A stretch of 28,008 bases of DNA from Roseibacillus sp. Its GTDB lineage: Bacteria > Verrucomicrobiota > Verrucomicrobiia > Verrucomicrobiales > Akkermansiaceae. The stretch's first letter is position 1, and every line of letters begins with the position of its first letter. Below the pieces are notes generated by a model. It did not search any database and had not been told where the DNA came from. It saw only the letters and a program-made list of their open reading frames with translations. Shown here piece by piece: positions 7,846-16,083 of this stretch. The translations under genes and the position numbers were made by a program. Where the stretch lies: contig PBTP01000014.1 of the NCBI GenBank assembly GCA_002729275.1, forward strand, positions 44,537-72,544, in the 5' to 3' direction.

Positions 7846-8809
7846 CTCTCAGGATCTTCAGTTTCACTTTTTCTCCAGGCTTAAAGAGTTGGAGCGACGC
7901 AGAGAACTGCACCGCGCCCTCTAACTCCTCTCCGTTCAACGTAAGAATGACATCACCCTCAAGCAAACCAGCCTTGGCGGCCGGCGTCTCATCACCCACA
8001 ACTTTAATTACAACGCCACCTTCCTCACGGTCTTCCGTAGAGACTCCCAAGAAAGCCACTGCCTCCTGAGCGAATGGCCCTTTTCCTACGAATTGCTTGT
8101 CTAACATCGCATCCCAATTCTTCAGAAATTCGCGTAAAGGCACATGCATATTCTGCTCCAGGCTCGCCCCTACCCGGCTATGGATTCCGATCAGCCGCCC
8201 CTTCATATTAAAAAGCGGACCTCCGGAGTCGCCTCCAATCAAATTGCAGTCGGAGTTAATAGTTTCCTCCGCCAATCTTACGAGCCGCCCGATCCGAACG
8301 CCAACCCCCCTCTCTTTTTCAAAGCCACCGGAATGACCAAGAGCGTAGACCCAATCACCCAGGGAGGTTGAATCCTCACGGTCCAAATTAACATAGGGAA
8401 AAACTCCTTCCTCCTCAATTTGAATCATTGCTGCATCAGTTGTGGCTACCAGACCAAGAGAGATCGCTTTGTGCCTCGTTCCATCCTCCATAATCACGGT
8501 CATCTCCTTTCCGACACCCGCACTTACATGGGCAGCCGTCAGAACCAGCCCTTCACTGGAAACAATAACACCACTCCCAGATCCTCCTCCAAGGTCAATG
8601 GATACTGTGGCGGCCCGTGCCTGAGGCAGGGTCTCCTGCAGAGCTTTCTGAATATTTCGGAGATCTCGAAGATTTTCCGGGGCCTCTTTTTCATTGAAAT
8701 ACTGCCGACCCTTCCCGGCCTCTTCAGCCGCGTAAACCAGGCAGCTACCAAACATCAAATATACCGTAAGACGAGGAAACCAGGAACCAAGGAGACAAAG
8801 CTGTTTCAT
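7802..8809 (-). CDS. HtrA/DegP-type secreted serine protease with one PDZ domain
   Basis: A 335-residue trypsin-like protease with an N-terminal signal sequence ending near VYAAEE. The FGSC within it is a weak lipobox, so lipid attachment is possible but not convincing. The catalytic triad is complete: H94 in LTAAHV, D125 in TTDAAMI, S195 in GGDSGGPLFN. The PDZ domain lies at about 253-332 (VVIKVVGDETPAAKAGLLEGDVILTLNG). The family degrades or refolds misfolded envelope proteins, with PDZ domains reading substrate C-termini. The order is the usual one, protease then PDZ, in contrast to the next gene downstream, which overlaps its 3' end. The two are very likely co-transcribed and may work as a pair. 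No Shine-Dalgarno was seen before the ATG. Confidence 0.92.
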   Translation of the reverse strand: MKQLCLLGSWFPRLTVYLMFGSCLVYAAEEAGKGRQYFNEKEAPENLRDLRNIQKALQETLPQARAATVSIDLGGGSGSGVIVSSEGLVLTAAHVSAGVGKEMTVIMEDGTRHKAISLGLVATTDAAMIQIEEEGVFPYVNLDREDSTSLGDWVYALGHSGGFEKERGVGVRIGRLVRLAEETINSDCNLIGGDSGGPLFNMKGRLIGIHSRVGASLEQNMHVPLREFLKNWDAMLDKQFVGKGPFAQEAVAFLGVSTEDREEGGVVIKVVGDETPAAKAGLLEGDVILTLNGEELEGAVQFSASLQLFKPGEKVKLKILRDDKKKEIEVELGEK

Positions 8810-8860
8810 ACCGGTGCCGGAATCTAGACATCAGCCTTTGGCACTTCAACGACCAAGCCC

Positions 8861-8929
8861 AAAAAAGACAACCCAACGGCGTGAAACTGGCCCAGGAAAC
8901 CCCCTAACCTGTAGCCAACGCCTGTTGGG
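8861..8929 (-). terminator. Possible terminator hairpin after the methyltransferase gene
   Basis: CCCAACGGCGT (8872-8882) pairs with ACGCCTGTTGGG (8918-8929) with a single bulged base and a long 35-base loop. On the minus strand the stem is followed by TTGTC and a run of six T. The position, between the stop of the methyltransferase gene at 9021 and the protease start at 8809, fits a terminator. The large loop makes it less certain; the alternative is a structured 5' leader of the protease message. Confidence 0.45.
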
Positions 8930-9020
8930 CTGTCCAATCCCCACAAGGAGGATACTAAGTTGATTTACGATCCACCCTCTATTGGCAAGCACAATTCCAA
9001 TCGACATGATTCACTAAAGG

Positions 9021-9614
9021 TCAAGGGTTTCTGACCATCTCGATTATCACCTCCCGGCCTAATCGATCAGGGTGACTACGATCAGGTGACCGCTCCCTTG
9101 TGATCGTAAAGACCTCCTCAAATAAACCACGTAACTCTTGCAAATCCGTTCCAAATGGAGGTCCGGCGCCTCCATCCTCCCGCGGAGGAGGATCTGTAAA
9201 AAAGAGCCCTAGAAATTTCCCTCCCGGAACAAGCCAGTGTCTGGCAGATCGCACGTAGTTCTTCCGCTGCTCAGGGTCGATAGCGCAAAAGCAGGTATGC
9301 TCGAAAATCATATCAATGGAGTGCTTGGGCGCCAACGAGGTGTCTAAAAAATCCCCCTCCATCCATCTGATTGATTTCCCATAAAGGTTCCGGGCAGATT
9401 TAAGCGCAGTGGGCGACAGATCGAGACCCGTGACTTCCAGACCAAACCTTCGCCACGCCTCTGCATCGTGTCCATAGCCACAACCAGGAACCAGCACAGT
9501 TGAACTCGCCAATAGACTTCGGTCGTAGTGCTCCAATAGTGAGATCAAAGGAGGAGCCGGCTCTCCGAGATCCCATGGAACATTCTTCTCTAAATACGAT
9601 TGCTCCCAGTCCAC
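9021..9614 (-). CDS. TPMT-family SAM-dependent methyltransferase
   Basis: A 197-residue class I methyltransferase of the thiopurine S-methyltransferase (TPMT) type. The N-terminus WEQSYLEKNVPWDLGEPAPPL is the family's substrate/SAM lid region. VLVPGCGYGHDAEAW (from residue 40) is SAM motif I, and VTGLDLSPTAL is motif II. DMIFEHTCFCAIDPEQR and the FFTDPP loop are also characteristic. Bacterial members methylate thiols, selenium or tellurium compounds or isothiocyanates; the substrate here is unknown. It starts with GTG, supported by an excellent Shine-Dalgarno (see 9621-9628). It is the last gene of a cluster with two TPM-domain-like genes, 25 bases after the preceding stop. Confidence 0.85.
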   Translation of the reverse strand: MDWEQSYLEKNVPWDLGEPAPPLISLLEHYDRSLLASSTVLVPGCGYGHDAEAWRRFGLEVTGLDLSPTALKSARNLYGKSIRWMEGDFLDTSLAPKHSIDMIFEHTCFCAIDPEQRKNYVRSARHWLVPGGKFLGLFFTDPPPREDGGAGPPFGTDLQELRGLFEEVFTITRERSPDRSHPDRLGREVIIEMVRNP

Positions 9615-9620
9615 CGCCAG

Positions 9621-9628
9621 CCTCCCTT
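9621..9628 (-). promoter_or_regulatory. Shine-Dalgarno of the TPMT-type gene
   Basis: On the minus strand AAGGGAGG lies 6 bases before the GTG at 9614. It is one of the few strong ribosome binding sites in the window and decides the GTG start for this gene. Confidence 0.8.
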
Positions 9629-9639
9629 AGAAATGTCCG

Positions 9640-10767
9640 TTACTGATCAGAGAGAGAACCGAAGCCGACTTCTTGATACCGCTGCCTCGACGGAGGAAGA
9701 TGTGGATCTCCGAATGAAATTACTGCACCTGCTCCAGCCGCATGAGGTGCACCAAAGACACGCTCATCATCGACTTCAGGAAAATAATATTTCCTTCGTC
9801 TCAACCTCCAACGCCATGCACTCCACCCCGCAGTAAATACAACTACCCCAGCAAGAACCAGAAGGCCGGCCCGAGCCATAATCCAGAAGCCGTCTCTCTC
9901 CGAACTACTCTCTGAAACTACAGGATCTACGACCAGTGGAACACCTGTCGTCTTTTCCTGAACTCCGGCCATTTCCAACTCTCTCTCTATCCAGTAAAGC
10001 CGGGTCGAAAGCTCGCTCAGAAAACTGTCCAGCTGAAGAGCTTCATCGGTCTTCTCGAATGCCTCGGCAATCGCTGCGCGAAGCGCCCTCTCCTGCTCAT
10101 CCTGAGGGATAACGGCGCGTATCTCAGGACTCATCATGAGCTGAGCTCGATTGGGAGCCCCAAGATGAAAATACACCAATACCGCCGGATCAAGGCCCTT
10201 CGTAGGGTCCTGATATAACTGATGAACAGTTTCGATCCTGTATTGCTCCGGGATCTCCTGGAGCTCATCGAAAAGGTATAGGACAATCTCTATGTCAGAT
10301 TCGTTGGAGTGATAATCCAGAAAACTCGCACAGTCGCGAAACTCCTGCTGCGAGAGTAGATCCTGCGGATCAATGAGAAGTCCCGCGTCGCCCTCAAACT
10401 GTCCCGTCGCAGGGGGGAAATATGCTGCCATCTGCTCAGGGGAAATTACGGCCCCATCCTGGTCTTCAGGATCGGACAGGGGCTCCTCCTCAGGCAAATC
10501 CACGACCGGAGGCTCAATGGTAGCTTTTGGATCAACCGTATCTTGTCCGAAAAAATTCTCTCCCACAACGATCTCTCCCTTTTTCACGCCCTCATAATCC
10601 TTGGGACTCCACACCGGCAGCTCAGGTAGCCGTGAATTCAGCTTCTCAGCAGGCAAGCGAGGTTGGCTGACATCAGGCTCTGCCGCCACCGATGGGCCCG
10701 CAGTTTGAGCACCAAGGGTTGACAGCAATACAAGAGGCAGCAGACACAGGCAGACTTTTAGCTTCAT
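9640..10767 (-). CDS. Membrane-anchored TPM-domain-like protein
   Basis: A 375-residue protein with a signal peptide (cleavage near residue 20), a Pro/acidic-rich stretch to about residue 125, and a domain at about 128-275 that resembles TPM (YgcG-like) domains: LLIDPQDLLSQQEFRDCASFL, then IEIVLYLFDE, then helices. A single strong transmembrane helix follows (about 296-318), then an Arg-rich stop-transfer segment (WRWRLRRRKYY) and a cytoplasmic tail of about 45 residues. TPM domains are found outside the membrane in bacteria and in plant PSII repair factors; their biochemical role is debated. The classic glycine-rich C-terminus is absent. The ATG overlaps the stop of the upstream gene as ATGA, implying translational coupling with the zinc-ribbon TPM-like protein. 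The domain call is by pattern only. Confidence 0.6.
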   Translation of the reverse strand: MKLKVCLCLLPLVLLSTLGAQTAGPSVAAEPDVSQPRLPAEKLNSRLPELPVWSPKDYEGVKKGEIVVGENFFGQDTVDPKATIEPPVVDLPEEEPLSDPEDQDGAVISPEQMAAYFPPATGQFEGDAGLLIDPQDLLSQQEFRDCASFLDYHSNESDIEIVLYLFDELQEIPEQYRIETVHQLYQDPTKGLDPAVLVYFHLGAPNRAQLMMSPEIRAVIPQDEQERALRAAIAEAFEKTDEALQLDSFLSELSTRLYWIERELEMAGVQEKTTGVPLVVDPVVSESSSERDGFWIMARAGLLVLAGVVVFTAGWSAWRWRLRRRKYYFPEVDDERVFGAPHAAGAGAVISFGDPHLPPSRQRYQEVGFGSLSDQ

Positions 10768-11408
10768 GTCTTACTTCTCCTCCGCCCTCCCTTGTGGCGC
10801 TCTCTTAGCCCTCGTAAGCCCACGCCAGAATGACCTACGCTTTCCCTGTCTGTCCTCAGCTCGTCGGCATCCCTCTCCGCCCGGCGGGAATGTTTTCCCA
10901 GAACCTTGGTGATTCTACCAAGAACAGCCTCAGTGGCTCTTAACCACTGTCCCTCCAGAAAGTGAGGGTGCGCCACCGACAAGGCACCAAAAATGGCATC
11001 CTCTGAAAGAAAGGGCCCGAGCGCATAACCAGCCGTCAGACCTGCGGACTTTCCTCCAACATCAACGCTGAGAAGGATTCCCCCTTCATTTGGTCTAGAT
11101 ACATCAACGTCCTCAAAAGCACCCCGGTTCAGCAACCAAAACCCAAACTGCCGGAGGCTGGGATTTTCTTTGAAGCTTCCAAAGTAGATCCCAAAAAAGA
11201 GCTGTGGGAAATTTTTCTGAAATTGATGAAGGCGCCCCCGGAGAGCAATCCGCTCTTTACGCCGCAAAACCCCGGCAGCATCAGTCAGCGTTCTCAACCT
11301 CACATCATCCTGTCCAAAGACTTGGTCTACATCCGTGATACTAAAAGCACAATGAGGACACTCCCGGGCTCTACTATGAACTCTCTGGACACACCGGGGA
11401 CATTTCAT
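10764..11408 (-). CDS. Zinc-ribbon plus TPM-domain-like cytosolic protein
   Basis: A 214-residue protein. The first 20 residues form a zinc ribbon with C3, C6, C17 and C20 (CPRC and CPHC). Residues 38-170 resemble a TPM domain: TLTDAAGVLRRKERIALRGRL, then FFGIYFGSF, a loop with WLLNRG, then GILLSVDVGGKSAGLTAGYALGPFLSEDAI. This is closer to canonical TPM text than its partner. The C-terminal 45 residues are very basic (RRAERD to GRRRSKT) and probably disordered or nucleic-acid or membrane-surface binding. There is no signal or transmembrane segment, so it should act in the cytosol, facing the tail of the membrane partner with which it overlaps by 4 bases. GGGAGA about 10 bases before the ATG is a fair ribosome binding site. 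The function is unknown. Confidence 0.65.
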   Translation of the reverse strand: MKCPRCVQRVHSRARECPHCAFSITDVDQVFGQDDVRLRTLTDAAGVLRRKERIALRGRLHQFQKNFPQLFFGIYFGSFKENPSLRQFGFWLLNRGAFEDVDVSRPNEGGILLSVDVGGKSAGLTAGYALGPFLSEDAIFGALSVAHPHFLEGQWLRATEAVLGRITKVLGKHSRRAERDADELRTDRESVGHSGVGLRGLRERHKGGRRRSKT

Positions 11409-11444
11409 GAGCTTATGTTCTCCCTATCCGGCTAAAATAAGAGC

Positions 11445-12572
11445 CTACCATTCTGTCCCCAACCCGTGACGCCCCGCAAGCTCCAATAATTCTGGCCGCA
11501 TTGGCCACTCATCGGGGCGCTCGCTTGCCTCATGACGACGACTTGCACCTTTCAACTTCATGCATCCGGTATTGTCGCCAGCCACCATGATTTCCTCAAT
11601 CTCCTGCGCGTTGAACTGAATATCCGGAAGTCTTCCAAACTCCTCAATCTTAGCCTCTATAGTCCGGGCTGATTCTCCGGCCTCTTGGATAAAGGTCGGC
11701 ACAACGCTTTGAACCGGAACCTGAGAGAGATTCCAAAGGCATGCGAAGTGAAGAAGCTCCATGTCGTGCCGATCAATGACAGCCCCCATCTTTTCGATTC
11801 GCTCGTGCCCAGCCTCAACCCAGCCCTTGGGCCGATATGCCCGGTGATCACCGGCCTTAAACTCGTGCCCTCGTTTCATGTCACCATGGAAAAGCCCCCC
11901 ATAGTCAACGACTCTGGTCAGGATCTCAACTCCATGCTCCTGAGCAGCAGGAAGAACAAAACGTCCCGGCCAAGGTTCCAAAGGATTAAGAATGATCATC
12001 GCCCAGTCGATCACCTCTCCGAAGCGCTCAAAGCAATGAATCAGATCAAGGGTGAATCCGTTGGCCGGCCCCGGGGCAATTCCTAGCCGCGTGGCTATCC
12101 CCTCTTCCTTCAGCGCCACGAGTCCCTTCCATACATCTTCACTAGTATATCCCGTCTCATCTGGATTGTGGAGCATCAGCAAGTCAAAGTGACTGGCTCC
12201 GCAATTCGCGAGGGACTTTTCACAGGCCATCCTCAGAAAATCCTCGTATTGATCAGGCCCCCGAAGATCAGGATCCGTGAACCGCGGAAAGCCTCCTGAA
12301 CCAGCGCGCGTTCCCTTGTAGAAATCGTGCCCGATGGTTCCTACCAAACAGTAGGAATCACGCGGATAATCTGCGAGAGCCCTCCCAAGAACGGAATCCG
12401 CCTCCCCCTGACCATAAACATCCGCGGTAACAAAAGTTCGGATACCGCGGGCGTAAGCCAGCTGAATGCACTTGATATAACGATCTTCCTCCAGGGCCTC
12501 GCCAAAATGCATGTAGCGCCCTCCGCTCCATGTCCCGTAAGCAGTTTTCGTCAGGTTCATCTGTTCAGTCAT
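11445..12572 (-). CDS. Aldo/keto reductase-like protein with degenerate active site
   Basis: A 375-residue TIM-barrel protein of the aldo/keto reductase superfamily: YGTWSGG start, GIRTFVTADVYGQGEADSVLGRAL, then SLANCGASHFDLLMLHNPDE. Of the family's catalytic tetrad, Tyr (about 53, VYG) and His (about 135, LHNPD) are kept. The Asp position reads Val (FVTAD instead of FDTAD), and the Lys position reads Thr (VGTIG instead of ATKVG). NADPH reduction by the normal mechanism is therefore doubtful. The frame begins with TTG at 12575; I use the ATG at 12572, and a further ATG at 12560 is possible. No clear ribosome binding site is seen. The stop is 36 bases before the zinc-ribbon TPM-like gene, so it probably heads that operon. 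Confidence 0.8.
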   Translation of the reverse strand: MTEQMNLTKTAYGTWSGGRYMHFGEALEEDRYIKCIQLAYARGIRTFVTADVYGQGEADSVLGRALADYPRDSYCLVGTIGHDFYKGTRAGSGGFPRFTDPDLRGPDQYEDFLRMACEKSLANCGASHFDLLMLHNPDETGYTSEDVWKGLVALKEEGIATRLGIAPGPANGFTLDLIHCFERFGEVIDWAMIILNPLEPWPGRFVLPAAQEHGVEILTRVVDYGGLFHGDMKRGHEFKAGDHRAYRPKGWVEAGHERIEKMGAVIDRHDMELLHFACLWNLSQVPVQSVVPTFIQEAGESARTIEAKIEEFGRLPDIQFNAQEIEEIMVAGDNTGCMKLKGASRRHEASERPDEWPMRPELLELAGRHGLGTEW

Positions 12573-12575
12573 CAA

Positions 12576-12791
12576 CTAAAGCTAGCTAGCCCAGCCGTCA
12601 ACGCTAAGCGGTTGCGGCGAAGAGGCAGGATCCAAACATGAATCTCTCCCAATCCCTCTACGGTCCGTCCTCTCAGCGGATTAGAGAGCAGGCGGCACCT
12701 AACGACATATATTAACAATTTATTCACAATCACAAGACGATCCCTCCGCGCCCTCGCTTGACATGTCTCCGCCTCTTTTCATCGTGCCCGG
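12576..12791. other. Divergent intergenic region with AT-rich block
   Basis: A 216-base region between the divergent starts of the reductase-like gene (minus) and the DUF432-like gene (plus). An AT-rich stretch at about 12705-12735 contains TAATAT on the minus strand and two TTGTGA copies, and could hold the promoter of the reductase operon, but spacing to a -35 is poor. A TTGACA occurs on the plus strand at 12758-12763 without a good -10. No gene is seen here. Confidence 0.3.
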
Positions 12792-13580
12792 GTGAGCATC
12801 TCGTGGGACGAACGAACCTTAGCCAGCAGTCGATGGTTCCACTCAGGCGCAGGACCTTTGTCCATTACCCTGTTGAGACGCTACGATGAGTGGCGGGTCA
12901 GCACCTCCTGCGCGCAGGACCACGGTATTCATGGAGACGAGGGGGAACTACAGGATCTCCCCGGGACCCTCGAATGGCAACGCTGGGACTGCCACGACGA
13001 AGATTCACGCATTCGCCTCACTCCGGCGCTTCCCAGCCTTCCCGTCATCGCCAAACCACATACCTCCCTGTCTATCGCCCCCGGCGGCAACGCCCTGTTC
13101 TACATCGGGATTCCTATGGATGTAGAGATCCACGGGGAATGCGGAGGGAGCCTTCGTAAACTGACCAGTATTCCCTCTGAAACACTTAGCAAGACATGGC
13201 ATGGAGACCGGTCGGCAGGCGAAGTATGCTACTCCTTAAAGACCCGCGCCCGCCGTCATTTTGATGCCAGCGACTGGCTGGAGCATGATGTGATCGTCAG
13301 CGTAGACCTGCATAATGAAAGTCAGGAACCCTTTGAATTTGAACGGCTCTTCCTCGACCTTGGTCACTTCTCTATTTTCACCTATGAAAACCGCCTTTGG
13401 GCAAACGCATGTCGCATTCGGATTACCGAGAGCGACGAAGAGGGTAACGATATAACCTACGATTCGACTCCGATCATTCCGGCCGAGAGCGGACAGGAAG
13501 TCGCCTCGGCCCGTGAGGGCAAAACTAGTCGCTCTACCCTCCGCCGCGCTTTTGCCTCCGTTATCGACGTCATTCACTAA
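12792..13580 (+). CDS. DUF432-like protein next to MscS
   Basis: A 262-residue cytosolic protein with no signal or membrane helix. The central text, with IPMDVEIHGE near 107-115, IPSETLSKTWHGDRSAGEVCYSL near 127-149, then VIVSVDLHNESQEPFEFERLFLDL, resembles the DUF432 family: an Ile-Pro strand, a W-x-G-D...GE-x-CY motif and a beta-rich C-terminal half. To my knowledge DUF432 genes often neighbour mechanosensitive channel genes, and here the stop is 9 bases before an MscS start, so co-translation is likely. The GTG start has no Shine-Dalgarno, and no ATG lies in the first 100 codons. The function is unknown; a role in channel control is inference from context. Confidence 0.6.
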   Translation: MSISWDERTLASSRWFHSGAGPLSITLLRRYDEWRVSTSCAQDHGIHGDEGELQDLPGTLEWQRWDCHDEDSRIRLTPALPSLPVIAKPHTSLSIAPGGNALFYIGIPMDVEIHGECGGSLRKLTSIPSETLSKTWHGDRSAGEVCYSLKTRARRHFDASDWLEHDVIVSVDLHNESQEPFEFERLFLDLGHFSIFTYENRLWANACRIRITESDEEGNDITYDSTPIIPAESGQEVASAREGKTSRSTLRRAFASVIDVIH

Positions 13581-13589
13581 AGCTTTCTC

Positions 13590-14459
13590 GTGACCCCTCT
13601 CTACCTAGCCGCAATGCCCCAGTGGCTTCAGGATTTCCTCGCCACTGATCTCCCCTGGAAAATTCTTGGTGCTGCAGTAATCCTGATCGGCGGGGTTCTT
13701 GCGGTAGCAATTCTCAGCAGGACAGCCCTCGCCATCTTCGGAGAGAGACTGGGCCCACAAGGAACAATGGTCGTTAAAAAGCTCATCCGATACATCGGAT
13801 ATGCTTTTGCGTTCATTCTGGCCCTCAATCAGATGGGGCTTAATCTTGGCGCCATCCTTGGAGCCGCTGGAGTTGCAGGGATTGCGGTCGGCTTTGCTGC
13901 GCAGACCTCCTTGTCGAATATCATCAGCGGGTTTTTCATGATTGGCGAGAGACCCTTCGAACTTGGCGACATCATCGAAGTGGACGGAATTGCCGGAACC
14001 GTCGACACTATAGGCCTCTTAGCTCTCACCCTACGCACCTTCGACAACCGCTCAGTACGCATCCCCAACGAGACCCTCGTCAAGACTCAGCTCATTAATG
14101 TCACCCGGCACCCTATACGCCGATTTAACCTCGATATTGGCGTCGCTTACGATGAAAATATCGGACACGTCCTCAAAGTGATGCAGGAGGTTGCTGAGAC
14201 AAACCTCCAATCTCTGAACGAACCCGATCCTTTGATCATTTTCACCGGATTCGGGGACTCTTCACTCAATTTTCTTCTGGGAGCATGGTGTGTCCAGGAA
14301 GACTATGGCACCCTCCGAAACACGCTCCCTCGAGAGCTCAAGGAGCGCTTCGACAAGGAGAATATTGAAATCCCATTCCCTCACATGACCCTCGCTGCGG
14401 GAAAGGCTCTCAGCCCTATTCCTGTTGATCTCATTAGTGACTCAGAGTCCACCGATTAA
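13590..14459 (+). CDS. mscS: MscS-type small-conductance mechanosensitive channel
   Basis: A 289-residue inner-membrane channel that opens under membrane tension to release solutes on osmotic downshock. Three transmembrane helices are visible: about 24-45 (ILGAAVILIGGVLAVAIL), about 66-86 (YIGYAFAFILALNQMGL), and the pore helix from about 88 with its Gly/Ala pattern (GAAGVAGIAVGFAAQTSLSNIISG). The beta domain follows (RPFELGDIIEVDGIAGTVDTIGLLALTLRTFDNRSVRIPN), then the alpha/beta C-terminal domain ending in IEIPFPHMTL. The length and order match E. coli MscS. The start is GTG at 13590, or possibly the ATG at 13614. It follows the DUF432-like gene by 9 bases. Confidence 0.95.
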   Translation: MTPLYLAAMPQWLQDFLATDLPWKILGAAVILIGGVLAVAILSRTALAIFGERLGPQGTMVVKKLIRYIGYAFAFILALNQMGLNLGAILGAAGVAGIAVGFAAQTSLSNIISGFFMIGERPFELGDIIEVDGIAGTVDTIGLLALTLRTFDNRSVRIPNETLVKTQLINVTRHPIRRFNLDIGVAYDENIGHVLKVMQEVAETNLQSLNEPDPLIIFTGFGDSSLNFLLGAWCVQEDYGTLRNTLPRELKERFDKENIEIPFPHMTLAAGKALSPIPVDLISDSESTD

Positions 14460-14528
14460 CTGGACCCAGTCCTTCAAGCCGATCCGGACTCTCTCTTCCC
14501 TCGGGCCGTCTTTACCTACGACTAGCCA

Positions 14529-16052
14529 CTATTCCCATTCGATACTTGCGGGCGGCTTCGTAGACACATCGTAAAGAACGCGGTTAACACCAGGCACACT
14601 ATTGAGGATCTGATTACTCGAGTCCCTGAGGATCTGGTAGGGCAACTCGACCCAATCAGCCGTCATCGCATCCTCGCTCACGACTGCACGTAGGCTCACC
14701 GCGAATTCATAACTCCGTTCATCTCCCTTCACTCCTACCGTTTTTACTGGTACGAGCGCGGCATAAGCCTGCCAGACCTTATCGTACCAATCATTCTGCC
14801 TGAGGACGGAGATAAAAATGGCGTCACATTCCTGAATAATCCGAAGGCGATCAGGCGTCACTTCTCCCGGGCAGCGGACTGCCAAGCCCGGACCAGGAAA
14901 TGGGTGCCTGTTAACGATATCAGGCTGGATCCCCAGTGATACACCTAGTTCTCTCACCTCATCTTTAAATAGCTCCGCCAGCGGCTCCAGAACCTTTCCC
15001 TGCTTCTGTAGCTCAAGAATCTTCTCCACACGGTTATGGTGAGTCTTGATTTTAGATGCTTTCGTCTTCGCGTTCGATGCACTTTCGATCACGTCTGGGT
15101 AGAGAGTTCCCTGCGCGAGCATATCGGCCTCTCCCACGGAATCCCAGAAGACCTTGATGAAGAGATTTCCAATGATCTCACGTTTCGCCTCGGGGTCAGT
15201 AACCCCAGCCAGTTCGCCAAGAAACGCCTCAGAAGCCTCCACTGTCTCAATATCCACTCCCATCCGTTGGAAATTTTTTCGAACCTCCACTCCCTCATCT
15301 TTCCGCAGCAACCCATGATCAACAAAGATCGCCCTCATATGGATACCAGCCTCTTTGAGTAAAACCGCTAAAACGGTGCTGTCCACGCCCCCGCTGACTC
15401 CACATACCACCTGCTTATCCCCAACCTGCCTTTTGATCTCTTCTAGAAGAGTACGTTTGAAATCTTCAATGCGGAACTCCTGTACCCCGCGAGCCATTCC
15501 AAGGAAGTTTTGCAGAACCCTGAGACCCTCGTGGCTATGGGTAACCTCCGGATGAAATTGAATTCCAAAACAGTCGGAACCCCATTTCAGCCCAACAGGA
15601 GTCCCATGCTCATTGCGCGCTATAACACTGCAACCGTCGGCCAGCTCACTGACCGTATCCGAATGGCTCATCCAGACCTGAGAACTTCCTGATACCCCCT
15701 CAAACAGACCTCCACTTTCCTCAGGCATCAGGTCCGCAGGCCCATATTCACGGCGGTCACTAACCTCAACCTGGCCTCCAAACTTGATATTCAGCAGTTG
15801 CATTCCGTAGCAGATCCCGAGAACCGGAACTCCGTATGCCTGGAGGTGCTCGAAATCCACGTCCGGAGCATTCTCTTCACGTGTACTACTCGGACCACCT
15901 GACAAGATGATCGCACCAGGCTGACCTAGGTCCTCGAAATCCTCGACCGCGTGGAGCTTCGCGAAAAAGCCCAGCTCCCTTACTCTCCTGACGATGAGCT
16001 GAGTATATTGGGACCCAAAATCAACGACTGCTACATGCCTGTGCTTTTCCAT
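14529..16052 (-). CDS. guaA: GMP synthase (glutamine-hydrolysing)
   Basis: Converts XMP to GMP using ATP and glutamine. The glutamine amidotransferase domain has C81 in GICYGMQLL and the His-x-Glu in GIQFHPEVTHS. The ATP pyrophosphatase domain carries the PP-loop GVSGGVDSTVLAVLL. The dimerisation domain ends with NRVLYDVSTKPPASIEWE, the standard C-terminus. At 507 residues the length is normal. GGAAA five bases before the ATG serves as a ribosome binding site. It follows guaB by 31 bases in a guaBA operon, so both steps from IMP to GMP are made together. It converges on mscS with 69 bases between; no clear terminator was found there. Confidence 0.98.
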   Translation of the reverse strand: MEKHRHVAVVDFGSQYTQLIVRRVRELGFFAKLHAVEDFEDLGQPGAIILSGGPSSTREENAPDVDFEHLQAYGVPVLGICYGMQLLNIKFGGQVEVSDRREYGPADLMPEESGGLFEGVSGSSQVWMSHSDTVSELADGCSVIARNEHGTPVGLKWGSDCFGIQFHPEVTHSHEGLRVLQNFLGMARGVQEFRIEDFKRTLLEEIKRQVGDKQVVCGVSGGVDSTVLAVLLKEAGIHMRAIFVDHGLLRKDEGVEVRKNFQRMGVDIETVEASEAFLGELAGVTDPEAKREIIGNLFIKVFWDSVGEADMLAQGTLYPDVIESASNAKTKASKIKTHHNRVEKILELQKQGKVLEPLAELFKDEVRELGVSLGIQPDIVNRHPFPGPGLAVRCPGEVTPDRLRIIQECDAIFISVLRQNDWYDKVWQAYAALVPVKTVGVKGDERSYEFAVSLRAVVSEDAMTADWVELPYQILRDSSNQILNSVPGVNRVLYDVSTKPPASIEWE

Positions 16053-16083
16053 ATTTTTCCAGCGATTGAATACTTTTTCAGAG

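Noticed and set aside
12758..12786. TTGACA as a -35 box for the DUF432-like gene
   Set aside because: The hexamer 17 bases downstream (ATCGTG) is a poor -10 and lies almost on the start codon.
14460..14528. AGTCC/GGACT inverted repeat between mscS and guaA as a bidirectional terminator
   Set aside because: The stem is only 5 bp with a 13-base loop and no T-run on either strand.
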